Assembly (NCBI RefSeq): GCF_000690905.1
Contig: NZ_JMCL01000018.1
Coordinates: forward strand, 93,018-157,017
Length of the DNA: 64,000 bases
Direction: 5' to 3'
Source: Pseudomonas sp. Ant30-3
Lineage (GTDB): Bacteria; Pseudomonadota; Gammaproteobacteria; Pseudomonadales; Pseudomonadaceae
Below, piece after piece: positions 54,634 to 62,673 of the stretch. The position numbers and the translations under genes were made by a program. The notes under the pieces were generated by a model. That model was given only the letters and a program-made list of their open reading frames with translations. It did not search any database and had not been told where the DNA came from. The stretch's first letter is position 1, and the number at the start of each line of letters is the position of its first letter.

Positions 54634-54680
54634 CGAAGATGTTTATGAAAGAAAATGTTTCTTGTTCGCGATAGACATTC

Positions 54681-54770
54681 TGTAGGTGCAAGCTCGCTCG
54701 CGAGAGCGGTGGATCAGACAACATCTCTCTGCGCTGTTCCGTTGTCGCGATCAAGCGTGCACCCACAAAA
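54681..54770. repeat. REP-like inverted pair upstream of fpvG
   Basis: TGTAGGTGCAAGCTCGCTCG with CGAGAGCGG is mirrored imperfectly by CCGTTGTCGCGATCAAGCGT with GCACCCACA. It occupies most of the 54.6-54.8 kb gap between fpvG and the VOC gene. Confidence 0.65.
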
Positions 54771-54788
54771 CATTTTGATACCTAACCT

Positions 54789-55247
54789 TCATTCCTGCTG
54801 AAACATCTCCTTCGCGCGCTGTTCGATCTGCTCCTGGGTCAGGTCCTCCTTGTGCGTCGCCAGAAACCACACATGCCCATAAGGGTCCTTCAAGGTTCCC
54901 GACCGGTCACCGTAGAATTGATCCTTCACCTCGGACACTACGGTAGCGCCAGCGTCGATGGCCTGTTTATAGGACTTGTCGACATCGCTGACATATAGAT
55001 GCAGGCCCACTGACGGTGACGATTGCGGGTTGCTCAACGGCCCTTGATCACAGGGCGTGCCCAGCATGATGGCGCTGTCGCCGATACGCAGTTCCGCATG
55101 GCCGATGCTTCCATCCGGCATGGCCAGACGCATGACCTCGGCCGCGCCAAAGGCTTTTTTATAGAAATCGATGGCTTCGGCGGCTTTCTGAATCCCCAGA
55201 TAGGGCGTGATGCTGTGATAACCCTCGGGAATGGGTTTGACGCTCAT
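54789..55247 (-). CDS. VOC-family protein (glyoxalase/bleomycin-resistance fold, PhnB-like)
   Basis: A 152-residue protein with two beta-alpha-beta-beta-beta units. The start SVKPIPEGYHSITPYLGIQKAAEAIDFYKKAFGAAEVMRLAMPDGSIGHAELRIGDSAIMLG and the second half VGLHLYVSDVDKSYKQAIDAGATVV ... FYGDRSGTLKDPYGHVWFLATH match PhnB-like VOC proteins. Candidate metal ligands are the H in IGHAEL and the H in GHVW. The substrate is unknown. The C-terminal tail (EEDLTQEQIEQRAKEMF-like) is typical of this subgroup. Confidence 0.9.
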   Translation of the reverse strand: MSVKPIPEGYHSITPYLGIQKAAEAIDFYKKAFGAAEVMRLAMPDGSIGHAELRIGDSAIMLGTPCDQGPLSNPQSSPSVGLHLYVSDVDKSYKQAIDAGATVVSEVKDQFYGDRSGTLKDPYGHVWFLATHKEDLTQEQIEQRAKEMFQQE

Positions 55248-55465
55248 GACGGCTCTCCCTTTTTATTGTGAACAGTGGGAAATCGGTTGCTCCGACTTCC
55301 AGCCGCATAACTATAGGCCAGACCCTTTTGGTCGACCGGGAGCCCGACGAGCAGCAGATTTCGGGGCGGACAGCGGAAATAATTTCTTGACCTTAACTTA
55401 ACTGGAGGTTTTACCCTGCCGGCTTTCGGATCGTCATATTCGGCTTTCAGGCAGAGGGATTATTC

Positions 55466-55831
55466 ATGCAGCCCGTTGAGAAAAATTGCAGCTTCACTCA
55501 ACTCATCGAATTCCATGTCGAGCCCCATAGGCATCGGGCGCTGGTGTCGGCGCTCTCGGCCCAGACCGAACGTTTGGCTCAGGCTTATGGCGGTTTCCTT
55601 AGCGCGAGCATCCAGGTCAGCGACGACGGCAGTCGGGTCTTGAATTACCTGCAGTGGCAGTCACGCGAGGCGGGGGAGGCCGCATTCCGCAGTTTCGAAC
55701 GCGGCGAGGAAGATTTCTGGCAATTGATTCGCGCGCACCAGGCCAGAACGGTGACTTTCGGCTCGTATCAAGTGCTGCACAGTCTGGAGCGCAGCCGTGA
55801 CAACGCGTTGCATTGCAACCTGGTGGGCTAG
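55466..55831 (+). CDS. Antibiotic biosynthesis monooxygenase (ABM) domain protein
   Basis: A 121-residue single-domain dimeric alpha-beta barrel protein. The core pattern is LIEFHVEPHRHRALVSALSAQTERLAQAYGGFLSASIQVSDDGSRVLNYLQWQSREAGEAAFRS, ending in a helix with the WQL residues. Members range from quinol monooxygenases to haem-degrading enzymes, and the sequence does not decide between them. It stands alone with a clean intergenic space on both sides. Confidence 0.82.
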   Translation: MQPVEKNCSFTQLIEFHVEPHRHRALVSALSAQTERLAQAYGGFLSASIQVSDDGSRVLNYLQWQSREAGEAAFRSFERGEEDFWQLIRAHQARTVTFGSYQVLHSLERSRDNALHCNLVG

Positions 55832-55982
55832 ATCGAGTGCAGCAGCCTGGGCATCACGCGGAATATACAGCCAGGCATTAGCCAAACTCGATAGCGACTA
55901 TCGAGAGCGTTGATTTCTGCTCATTCGGCTGCCCGAGTAGCCTGTGTTCATTGCCCCGAACCCAGATTCCAGGACGCCGGAA

Positions 55983-56252
55983 ATGAAAACACTCCTCGCC
56001 ACCAGCCTCATGCTCGCCGTCTCCGTTCTCAGCGGATGCGCCACTCACGTTTCGCCGGAACTACGGCCGTACACCGCTGAAGAAACTCGTCAGTTGGCAC
56101 TTGAGGCGCTGAACCGGCGCGGCCTGTCCTTCGATGAATACCACTCGAGGAAAGCCGCATTGATCGGCGAACCGCAGAAATCGTTCAGCTTCGATAAACA
56201 AGGTGAAATGAACGCGGAACGTGCCGTGCAACTTCACGGCCGTCCAAGCTGA
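55983..56252 (+). CDS. Small lipoprotein of unknown function
   Basis: An 89-residue protein with a signal peptide and lipobox (LLATSLMLAVSVLSGC), giving a lipidated cysteine at residue 19. The mature part (THVSPELRPYTAEETRQLALEALNRRGLSFDEYHSRKAALIGE) is mainly helical and is not recognised. The ATG at 55983 is the signal-peptide start; a 13-residue upstream extension is rejected. It is not close to any functionally named gene. Confidence 0.8.
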   Translation: MKTLLATSLMLAVSVLSGCATHVSPELRPYTAEETRQLALEALNRRGLSFDEYHSRKAALIGEPQKSFSFDKQGEMNAERAVQLHGRPS

Positions 56253-56350
56253 GCGACTGTACTGCTCGAAGTTTCACGCAACTGTCCGTGGGTTTCTCCC
56301 GAGGCGTGCGATAGGGTCGTTACCTGACTGACCTTGATGGACTGCCACCC

Positions 56351-56965
56351 ATGACACTCTCGCTCGATTTGCTGCTCGGCTTCGCTTTGTTCGCCCTGGT
56401 CACTTCGATCACACCCGGCCCCAACAACACCATGTTGCTGGCATCGGGCGTGAACTTTGGCTTCCACCGCACCATTCCTCATATGCTCGGTATTACCTGC
56501 GGCTTCTTCGTCTTGGTCGTGGCGGTGGGCTTTGGTCTGGGCGCAGTGTTTCAAACCTATCCGCTGCTCTACACGGTGTTGCGCTACGTCGGTGCCGCGT
56601 ATCTGTTGTACCTGGCGTGGAAAATTGCACACTCCGGGCCTGTGTCCGACGCAGAGCGGGGCGACGCTAAACCGATCAGCTATCTGGGTGCTGCGGCATT
56701 TCAATGGGTCAATCCGAAGGCGTGGATCATGGCCATCGGCGCCATCAGCACCTACACGCCGATGCAGGGCTACTTCACCAATGTCATCGTGATTGCTGCC
56801 GTCTTCGCGCTGATCAACCTGCCCAGCGTGAGTGTCTGGGCGGCTTGCGGCACACTGTTGCGCAACGTCTTGAAGGACCGGCGCTGGTTGCGGCTGTTCA
56901 ATTGGGGCATGGCGACGCTGCTGGTGATTTCGCTGTATCCGTTGTTGCTTGAAAGCTTTAGCTGA
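56351..56965 (+). CDS. LysE/RhtB-family amino acid exporter
   Basis: A 204-residue inner-membrane exporter with about six helices. The family signature is at the N-terminus: LLGFALFALVTSITPGPNNTMLLASGVNFGFHRTIPHMLGITCGFFVLVVAVGFGLG, followed by VLRYVGAAYLLYLAWKI and AAFQWVNPKAWIMAIGAIS. Such proteins export amino acids or homoserine lactone-like compounds. The substrate cannot be read from sequence. Confidence 0.92.
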   Translation: MTLSLDLLLGFALFALVTSITPGPNNTMLLASGVNFGFHRTIPHMLGITCGFFVLVVAVGFGLGAVFQTYPLLYTVLRYVGAAYLLYLAWKIAHSGPVSDAERGDAKPISYLGAAAFQWVNPKAWIMAIGAISTYTPMQGYFTNVIVIAAVFALINLPSVSVWAACGTLLRNVLKDRRWLRLFNWGMATLLVISLYPLLLESFS

Positions 56966-57124
56966 CGCATTGCTTCAACCGGTTGGCCGATGCCTGTTAA
57001 GCTCGACTTCAGGAGCGTTCCTACGCACTTTTCACTGAAGTCGTACTTTCTTAACGCATCCGATCAGGTATTGCTGTGTGCTCTTTCCAGCCGCTGATCC
57101 CGGAACAAGCTCTGCGAGTCTTTT

Positions 57125-58291
57125 ATGAACAAACGTCCGTTGTATTTCGACTACGCCGCCACCACTCCGGTGGATGAGCGGGTCATCCAGGTCATGGTCG
57201 AGTGTCTGGGTTTTTCCGGCAATTTCGGCAACCCCGCGTCCAGTTCCCACGCGTTTGGCCAGCAGGCCCGGCAAACGGTTGAGCGGGCGCGGCAGCAAGT
57301 GGCAGAGCTGGTCGGTGCTCAGGCCCAGGAAATCGTCTGGACGTCCGGGGCGACCGAATCCAACAATCTTGCGCTCAAGGGTGTGGCCCAGGCTCGTGCT
57401 GTTGGCGGCGGTCACATCATTACCAGTCAGATCGAACACAAAGCCATTCTCGACACGGCCAGCCAGTTGCAGGACGCCGGCGTTTCCGTCACTTACCTGA
57501 TGCCGGACGCGGACGGCTTGATCACAGCTCAAGCGGTCAGCGATGCCCTGCGTGAGGACACTTTTCTGGTGTCGCTGATGCTGGTCAACAATGAGTTAGG
57601 TACCGTGAATGACATCGCGGCGATCGGCGATACCGTCCGCGCGCATGATGCGCTGTTCCATGTGGACGCGGCGCAAGGCGCAGGCAAAGTCGCCATCGAC
57701 CTGGCTCGTTTGCCGGTGGATCTGATGTCTTTTTCGGCGCACAAGATTTACGGCCCCAAAGGTATCGGCGCGTTGTATGTCGGCCCGCGTGCGCAACAGC
57801 GCTTGCAGGCACAGATTCACGGCGGCGGGCACGAAGGCGGTTTGCGTTCAGGCACGTTGGCGACACATCAGATTGCCGGCATGGGCGCGGCTTTCGCCCT
57901 GGCTGCCCAAGTGTTCGAGCAAGAGCATGACGCGATCGAACGTCTGCGCGAGCGTTTGCTCGAGCCATTGTTGAGCCTTCCCGGCGTACGCCTCAATGGC
58001 TGCGCAACCCGGCGCATTCCTCATACGTTGAGCCTGACTTTCAACGAAGGCGAATTCAGCTCCGCCGCGTTGAGCAATACAATTGCGTTTTCCGCGACGT
58101 CGGCCTGCAATTCCGCGAGTAACGCGCCTTCTCATGTACTGCTGGCTTTGGGGCATGATGGCCGCTCGGCAGGTCGCACCATCCGCTTGAGCCTGGGACG
58201 GTTCACCACCGAACAGGACATCGACCAAGCGATTCACCTGATTAAAGCGTCTTGCGCCAGTGCCCCGGCATTCTGGGCGACAGGGCCGTGA
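57125..58291 (+). CDS. Cysteine desulfurase (NifS/IscS-like)
   Basis: A 388-residue PLP enzyme that removes sulfur from cysteine to form a protein persulfide. The start MNKRPLYFDYAATTPVDERVIQVM is typical, followed by FGNPASSSHAFGQQARQTVERAR and IVWTSGATESNNLALKG. The PLP lysine is K207 in SFSAHKIYGPKGIGAL, and the catalytic cysteine C328 lies in FSATSACNSASNAPSHVL. The usual loop is S-x-G-S-A-C; here it is SATSAC. No iscU, iscA or fdx genes are next to it, so it is a stand-alone copy rather than the housekeeping iscS. Confidence 0.9.
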   Translation: MNKRPLYFDYAATTPVDERVIQVMVECLGFSGNFGNPASSSHAFGQQARQTVERARQQVAELVGAQAQEIVWTSGATESNNLALKGVAQARAVGGGHIITSQIEHKAILDTASQLQDAGVSVTYLMPDADGLITAQAVSDALREDTFLVSLMLVNNELGTVNDIAAIGDTVRAHDALFHVDAAQGAGKVAIDLARLPVDLMSFSAHKIYGPKGIGALYVGPRAQQRLQAQIHGGGHEGGLRSGTLATHQIAGMGAAFALAAQVFEQEHDAIERLRERLLEPLLSLPGVRLNGCATRRIPHTLSLTFNEGEFSSAALSNTIAFSATSACNSASNAPSHVLLALGHDGRSAGRTIRLSLGRFTTEQDIDQAIHLIKASCASAPAFWATGP

Positions 58292-58348
58292 AAGCGCCGA
58301 CGTCGATCGGCACTCAACAATAATATGCAGTGATTAGCAGGAGACACG

Positions 58349-60157
58349 ATGAGTACGCAGCCTTCGATCAACGGATCGGTGCCCGAGCGCCTGGCGCACA
58401 CCCGCGAACTGATGAGCCGGGAGGGCATTCATGCCCTGCTGGTGCCGTCGGCCGATCCGCATCTTTCGGAATACCTGCCGGGCTATTGGCAAGGGCGGCA
58501 ATGGCTGTCGGGTTTTCATGGCTCGGTCGGCACTTTGATTGTTACGGCGGACTTCGCCGGCATCTGGGCTGACAGCCGTTACTGGGAGCAGGCGAGCAAA
58601 GAACTCAATGGCACCGGCATCGAGCTGGTGAAACTGCAGCCGGGGCAACCCGGTCCGCTGGACTGGCTGGCGGAGCAGACACCGGAAGGCGGTGTGGTCG
58701 CGGTGGACGGTGCGGTGATGGCCGTGGCGTCCGCGCGCACGTTGGGTGAAAAACTTGAAGCGCGTGGCGCTCGACTGCGCACTGATATCGATCTGTTGAG
58801 CGAAGTGTGGAGCGATCGCCCGAGCCTGCCGAACGAGCCGATCTATCAGCACCTGCCGCCGCAGGCAACCATCAGCCGTGTCGAAAAACTGGGCAAGCTG
58901 CGCGAAACCTTGAAAGCGCGCGGTGCCGATTGGCATTTTATTGCGACCCTGGACGACATCGCCTGGCTGTTCAATCTGCGCGGCGGCGATGTGTCGTTCA
59001 ATCCGGTATTCGTTTCATTCGCCTTGATCAGCCAGAACCAAGCCACCTTGTTTGTGGCGTTGAGCAAGGTCAGCGCCGAGTTACGTGGCATCCTTGAAGA
59101 GGACGGCGTCACCCTGCGCGATTACAGCGAAGTTGCCGACGCCTTGCGCGCGGTCCCAAGTGGCTCGAGCCTGCAAGTCGATCCGGCACGAGTGACTGCA
59201 GGCTTGCTGGACAATCTGAACAGTGGGGTTGCGTTGATTGAAGGGCTGAACCCAACCACTTTGGCAAAATCGCAAAAAAGTCTGGCCGATGCCGAACACA
59301 TTCGCAAAGCCATGGAACAGGACGGCGCAGCGCTGTGCGAATTTTTCGCTTGGCTGGAGTCAGCGTGGGGACGTGAACGCATCACTGAACTGACCATCGA
59401 TGAGCACTTGACCGCAGCGCGCATGCGTCGACCGGATTATGTTTCGCTAAGCTTCAATACCATCGCCGCGTTCAACGCCAATGGTGCGATGCCGCATTAC
59501 CACGCCACCGAAGAAGAGCATGCGGTGATCGAAGGGGACGGTCTGTTGCTGATCGACTCCGGCGGTCAATACCTCGGCGGCACCACCGACATCACGCGGA
59601 TGGTGCCGGTCGGTACGCCAACCGAGGAGCAGAAACGCGACTGCACGCGGGTGTTGAAAGGCGTGATCGCACTGTCCCGGGCGCAATTCCCACGCGGGAT
59701 TCTCTCGCCACTGCTGGATTCGATTGCAAGGGCGCCGATCTGGGCAGAAAGCGTCGACTACGGTCACGGCACCGGGCATGGCGTCGGCTACTTCTTGAAC
59801 GTGCATGAAGGCCCGCAAGTCATCGCCTATCAAGCCGCCGCAGCACCGCAAACGGCGATGCAACCGGGGATGATCACGTCTATCGAACCGGGCACCTATC
59901 GTCCGGGCCGCTGGGGTGTGCGGATCGAAAACCTGGTGTTGAACCGTGAAGCGGGCTCCAGCGAATTTGGCGAATTCCTCAAATTCGAAACCCTGACGTT
60001 GTGCCCGATCGACACTCGTTGCCTGGAGCCTTCGTTGCTGACGCTTGAGGAGAAGCAGTGGTTCAACGCTTATCACGCCGAAGTCCGCCAGCGCCTCAGC
60101 CCGTTGCTGGACGGTGCAGCGCTGGAGTGGCTGAACACGCGAACGGCCGCGATTTGA
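58349..60157 (+). CDS. Aminopeptidase P family protein (M24B, Xaa-Pro aminopeptidase)
   Basis: A 602-residue cytoplasmic metallopeptidase that cuts the bond before a penultimate proline. Two N-terminal creatinase-like domains (residues about 1-300) include ALLVPSADPHLSEYLPGYWQGRQWLSGFHGSVGTLIVT and DDIAWLFNLRGGDVSFNPVF. The C-terminal pita-bread domain carries the metal ligands: LLLIDSGGQYLGGTTDITRM (two aspartates), GHGTGHGVGYFLNVHEGPQ (histidine) and SIEPGTYRPGRWGVRIENLV (two glutamates). The three-domain length agrees with this subclass. It begins 57 bp after the cysteine desulfurase. Confidence 0.93.
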   Translation: MSTQPSINGSVPERLAHTRELMSREGIHALLVPSADPHLSEYLPGYWQGRQWLSGFHGSVGTLIVTADFAGIWADSRYWEQASKELNGTGIELVKLQPGQPGPLDWLAEQTPEGGVVAVDGAVMAVASARTLGEKLEARGARLRTDIDLLSEVWSDRPSLPNEPIYQHLPPQATISRVEKLGKLRETLKARGADWHFIATLDDIAWLFNLRGGDVSFNPVFVSFALISQNQATLFVALSKVSAELRGILEEDGVTLRDYSEVADALRAVPSGSSLQVDPARVTAGLLDNLNSGVALIEGLNPTTLAKSQKSLADAEHIRKAMEQDGAALCEFFAWLESAWGRERITELTIDEHLTAARMRRPDYVSLSFNTIAAFNANGAMPHYHATEEEHAVIEGDGLLLIDSGGQYLGGTTDITRMVPVGTPTEEQKRDCTRVLKGVIALSRAQFPRGILSPLLDSIARAPIWAESVDYGHGTGHGVGYFLNVHEGPQVIAYQAAAAPQTAMQPGMITSIEPGTYRPGRWGVRIENLVLNREAGSSEFGEFLKFETLTLCPIDTRCLEPSLLTLEEKQWFNAYHAEVRQRLSPLLDGAALEWLNTRTAAI

Positions 60158-60164
60158 ATGGGTT

Positions 60165-60194
60165 GAGTCAGGCGCTGTTAGCAGCGCCTGGCTC
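60165..60194. terminator. Stem-loop between converging genes
   Basis: GAGTCAGGCGCTG-TTAG-CAGCGCCTGGCTC forms a stem of about 12 bp between the aminopeptidase stop and the HCCA-isomerase stop. The T run after it is weak, so it is a probable, not certain, terminator for both. Confidence 0.6.
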
Positions 60195-60213
60195 ATCCTT
60201 TATGGCATCGACT

Positions 60214-60804
60214 TTACCGTAAGGCTTCGATGACAAAGTCCAGGCGATCCTGGCCAAAGAACAGCTGATTCCCGACAAACATGCTCGGCGCACCGAAAAC
60301 GCCGCGCTGCACGGCTTTCTCGGTGTTTTCCTTTAGTGCTGCTTTGACTTCCTCGTCTGCGGTCAGGGCCAGCACTTCAACAGGATCGAAGCCGTTGTCG
60401 GAGAGCAACCTGGCCACGGTAGACGGATCGTCAAGGCCAAGACCTTGTACCCAAAGCGCCTCAAACAAACAGTCTACAAACGCCTGAAATCGTTCGGGGT
60501 GGCGCAGTTGCATGCCCGTGACTGCTCGCATCAGCAACAGTGTATTGATGGGAAAGTGCGGGTTGAATCTCAGCGCCACGCCGTAGCGTCTGGCGAAGCG
60601 GTCCAGGTCTTGAAACATGTAGCGACCCTTTGCCGGGATAGTCGCTGGCGAAGAGTTGCCGGTGGCTTTGAATACTCCGCCCAGCAGGATCGGAACGTAG
60701 ATCAGACGAGCGTCTGCCTGTGTGCATATTGTCGGCAGCTGGGTGTAGGCCAGATAGGTGGCGGGGCTGCCAAGGTCGAAGTAGAACTCAACGGTTTTGC
60801 TCAT
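60214..60804 (-). CDS. 2-hydroxychromene-2-carboxylate isomerase family protein (DsbA fold, GST kappa-like)
   Basis: A 196-residue DsbA-fold protein of the HCCA isomerase/GST-kappa group. The N-terminal FYFDLGSPATYLAYTQLPTI has the active-site serine in place of a CxxC. PILLGGVFKATGN and PHFPINTLLLMRAV follow, and GVFGAPSMFVGNQLFFGQDRLDFV gives the cis-proline loop. The group acts with glutathione on aromatic ring-cleavage intermediates, though many members have unknown substrates. It follows the SDR gene after 34 bp, so the two form one unit under the TetR regulator. Confidence 0.88.
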   Translation of the reverse strand: MSKTVEFYFDLGSPATYLAYTQLPTICTQADARLIYVPILLGGVFKATGNSSPATIPAKGRYMFQDLDRFARRYGVALRFNPHFPINTLLLMRAVTGMQLRHPERFQAFVDCLFEALWVQGLGLDDPSTVARLLSDNGFDPVEVLALTADEEVKAALKENTEKAVQRGVFGAPSMFVGNQLFFGQDRLDFVIEALR

Positions 60805-60838
60805 GGTCGATACGCACTCGTTATTGTTTTTGGATGGT

Positions 60839-61567
60839 TTACCAGCGCTCGTTCCAGGGACGCAGATCGAGCTCGAAAGTCCAGGCGTCTCGTGGCTGGC
60901 TGTGCAAATACCAGTAATTCTCAGCGATGTGTTCGGGATTCAGGATGCCGTCCTGATCTTTGGTCGCGTACTTTTCCGGAAAGCTCTCGCGGATGAAGTC
61001 AGTGTCGATGGCGCCATCGACCACCACATGAGCCACGTGAATGTTCATCGGTCCTAATTCTCGAGCCATGCTCTGAGCCAGTGCGCGGATGCCATGCTTG
61101 GCACCGGCGAACGCTGCAAAATTGGCGGCACCGCGCAGGCCAGCGGTTGCACCAGTGAAAAGGATCGTGCCGCGTTGACGCGTAGCCATACGTTTGGCCA
61201 CTTCCCGGGCGTTGAGAAAGCCGGAAAAACAGGCCATTTCCCAGATCTTGAAATATTTGCGCGCAGTTTCTTCAAGAATGCTGCAGGGAACGTTGGCGCC
61301 GATATTGAAAACGAAGGCCTCAATCGGACCTACCTCACTCTCGATCTGCTCGACCAGCGCAATTACGTCCTCTTCTTTGCGTGCGTCACAGGCGAAGCCA
61401 TGAGCTTGACCGCCATCGGCGTTGATCGAATCTACCAACGGTTTCAATTTCTCGGCGCTGCGCCGCGTTACGCAGGCGGTAAATCCTTCCTGAGCGAAAC
61501 GCTTGGCGATGGCACCTCCAGTGGCATCACCCGCGCCGACAACCAGTACGACCTTCTTGTTATTCAT
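60839..61567 (-). CDS. Short-chain dehydrogenase-like protein with the catalytic tyrosine replaced
   Basis: A 242-residue SDR-fold protein. The nucleotide-binding loop is LVVGAGDATGGAIAKRF, a variant of TGxxxGxG with an acidic insertion. FNIGANVPCS replaces the NNAG motif. The YxxxK motif reads FAGAK in FAAFAGAKHGIRAL, with phenylalanine where the catalytic tyrosine should be. A subgroup of bacterial SDR-like proteins shares this form. It may bind NAD(P) without standard catalysis, or use another residue. It is divergent from a TetR gene across a palindromic operator. Confidence 0.85.
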   Translation of the reverse strand: MNNKKVVLVVGAGDATGGAIAKRFAQEGFTACVTRRSAEKLKPLVDSINADGGQAHGFACDARKEEDVIALVEQIESEVGPIEAFVFNIGANVPCSILEETARKYFKIWEMACFSGFLNAREVAKRMATRQRGTILFTGATAGLRGAANFAAFAGAKHGIRALAQSMARELGPMNIHVAHVVVDGAIDTDFIRESFPEKYATKDQDGILNPEHIAENYWYLHSQPRDAWTFELDLRPWNERW

Positions 61568-61585
61568 GGGGTAGGTCCTTTGCTA

Positions 61586-61610
61586 AACGATCGTTAACTA
61601 AACGAACGTT
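61586..61610. promoter_or_regulatory. Tandem palindromic operator for the divergent TetR regulator
   Basis: Two near-identical palindromes, AACGATCGTT (61586-61595) and AACGAACGTT (61601-61610), each flanked by TA, lie with centres 15 bp apart between the SDR gene and the TetR gene. Their placement and symmetry suit paired TetR dimers controlling both directions. Confidence 0.75.
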
Positions 61611-61659
61611 ATGCTACGATTCGGCAGGCGTCAAGGCGATCAATCCTGAGGGTAGGGCA

Positions 61660-62223
61660 ATGCGGTATTCGGCAAGTCACAAGTTGGAAACCAAAGAGAA
61701 GTTACTCGACAGCAGCGCGGTGCTCGCGAAGAAGTCGGGCTTCTCGACGGTCGGTGTCGATGGCTTGATGAAGGCAATAGGTCTGAGCGGCGGGGCGTTC
61801 TACAGTCACTTCTCGTCAAAAGACGAGCTATTCGCTTCCATCGTCGAACGTGAACTTTGCCAAAGCATGGAGCGGCTGGGTGCAGATCAGGATCGCGAGC
61901 GGCTGCGGCGCTGTCTCAAACATTATTTAAGCATGGCCCACGTTGAGCACCCGGAAGCCGGCTGCGCGCTACCGGCATTGGGCGCCGAAATCGCCCGGTC
62001 TGACGTGGTTGTACGCCAGCAGGCAGAGCACTGGATCTGCCTGCTGCACAAGCGTTGGGCGGACACACTGGACAGCGACAGTCTGGCGTGGGCAATTCTG
62101 TCGCAGTGCATCGGTGCGCTGGTCGTAGCGCGGATGCTGGCGACTCCGGACGTTCAGCGTACGGTGCTGAAGTGCAGCTACGAGGAAATTGAACGCCAGA
62201 TGGCCATTCCGCGCACGGCGTAG
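61660..62223 (+). CDS. TetR-family transcriptional regulator
   Basis: A 187-residue regulator. The helix-turn-helix is at about residues 8-52 (ETKEKLLDSSAVLAKKSGFSTVGVDGLMKAIGLSGGAFYSHFSSKDELFASIV). The C-terminal domain resembles the TetR_C group found in regulators of small SDR operons (RCLKHYLSMAHVEHPEAGCALPALGAEIARSDVVV). It is divergent from the SDR-HCCA pair, with the operator between. The ligand is unknown. Its stop is 2 bp from the convergent lipoprotein stop. Confidence 0.92.
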   Translation: MRYSASHKLETKEKLLDSSAVLAKKSGFSTVGVDGLMKAIGLSGGAFYSHFSSKDELFASIVERELCQSMERLGADQDRERLRRCLKHYLSMAHVEHPEAGCALPALGAEIARSDVVVRQQAEHWICLLHKRWADTLDSDSLAWAILSQCIGALVVARMLATPDVQRTVLKCSYEEIERQMAIPRTA

Positions 62224-62224
62224 C

Positions 62225-62506
62225 CTACTTGCAGATGACGATCATGCTGCGACTGGTATAGCCGGCCGGGTTGAGGCCGAACGGATAATCGCCTGGTTCT
62301 TCTACCCCGTCCCCTGATTTAGCGATGACCTTGTAGCCCTTTGGCGCGCACGAATTGGCTGCGCTGGTGTGACACTTGCTCCAGGCCGACGACAGCCCTG
62401 AACAATTGATATGCAGACCTTTCTTGCCGCGCTTGGTTTGGGTTTCCGATGTTGCCGCGCAGCCCGCGATCGCAAGCACTGCGATCAGTATCAAAATTCG
62501 TTTCAT
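62225..62506 (-). CDS. Small cysteine-rich lipoprotein
   Basis: A 93-residue protein with the lipobox IAGC (lipidated C16). The mature part has four more cysteines (INCSGLSSAWSKCHTSAANSCAPKGY and a final ICK), enough for two disulfides. It also has a SAWSKC...C.PKGY pattern known from small secreted Pseudomonas and Burkholderia proteins. The function is not known. It is convergent with the TetR gene. Confidence 0.82.
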   Translation of the reverse strand: MKRILILIAVLAIAGCAATSETQTKRGKKGLHINCSGLSSAWSKCHTSAANSCAPKGYKVIAKSGDGVEEPGDYPFGLNPAGYTSRSMIVICK

Positions 62507-62673
62507 TACTATCCTTAAAGCGTCCCCGGATCTTCATGCCCGGGTCTGGCCGTATTCGCTAGCGCATCAAGCGTTCCGATATCCTTGTCTTTTATATCCC
62601 TGTTCGACACTGCGTGACGGTCTAAACATGGCCTAAATGCGCTGCAAATACCAGACCTGCGTCAAATCCAGTA

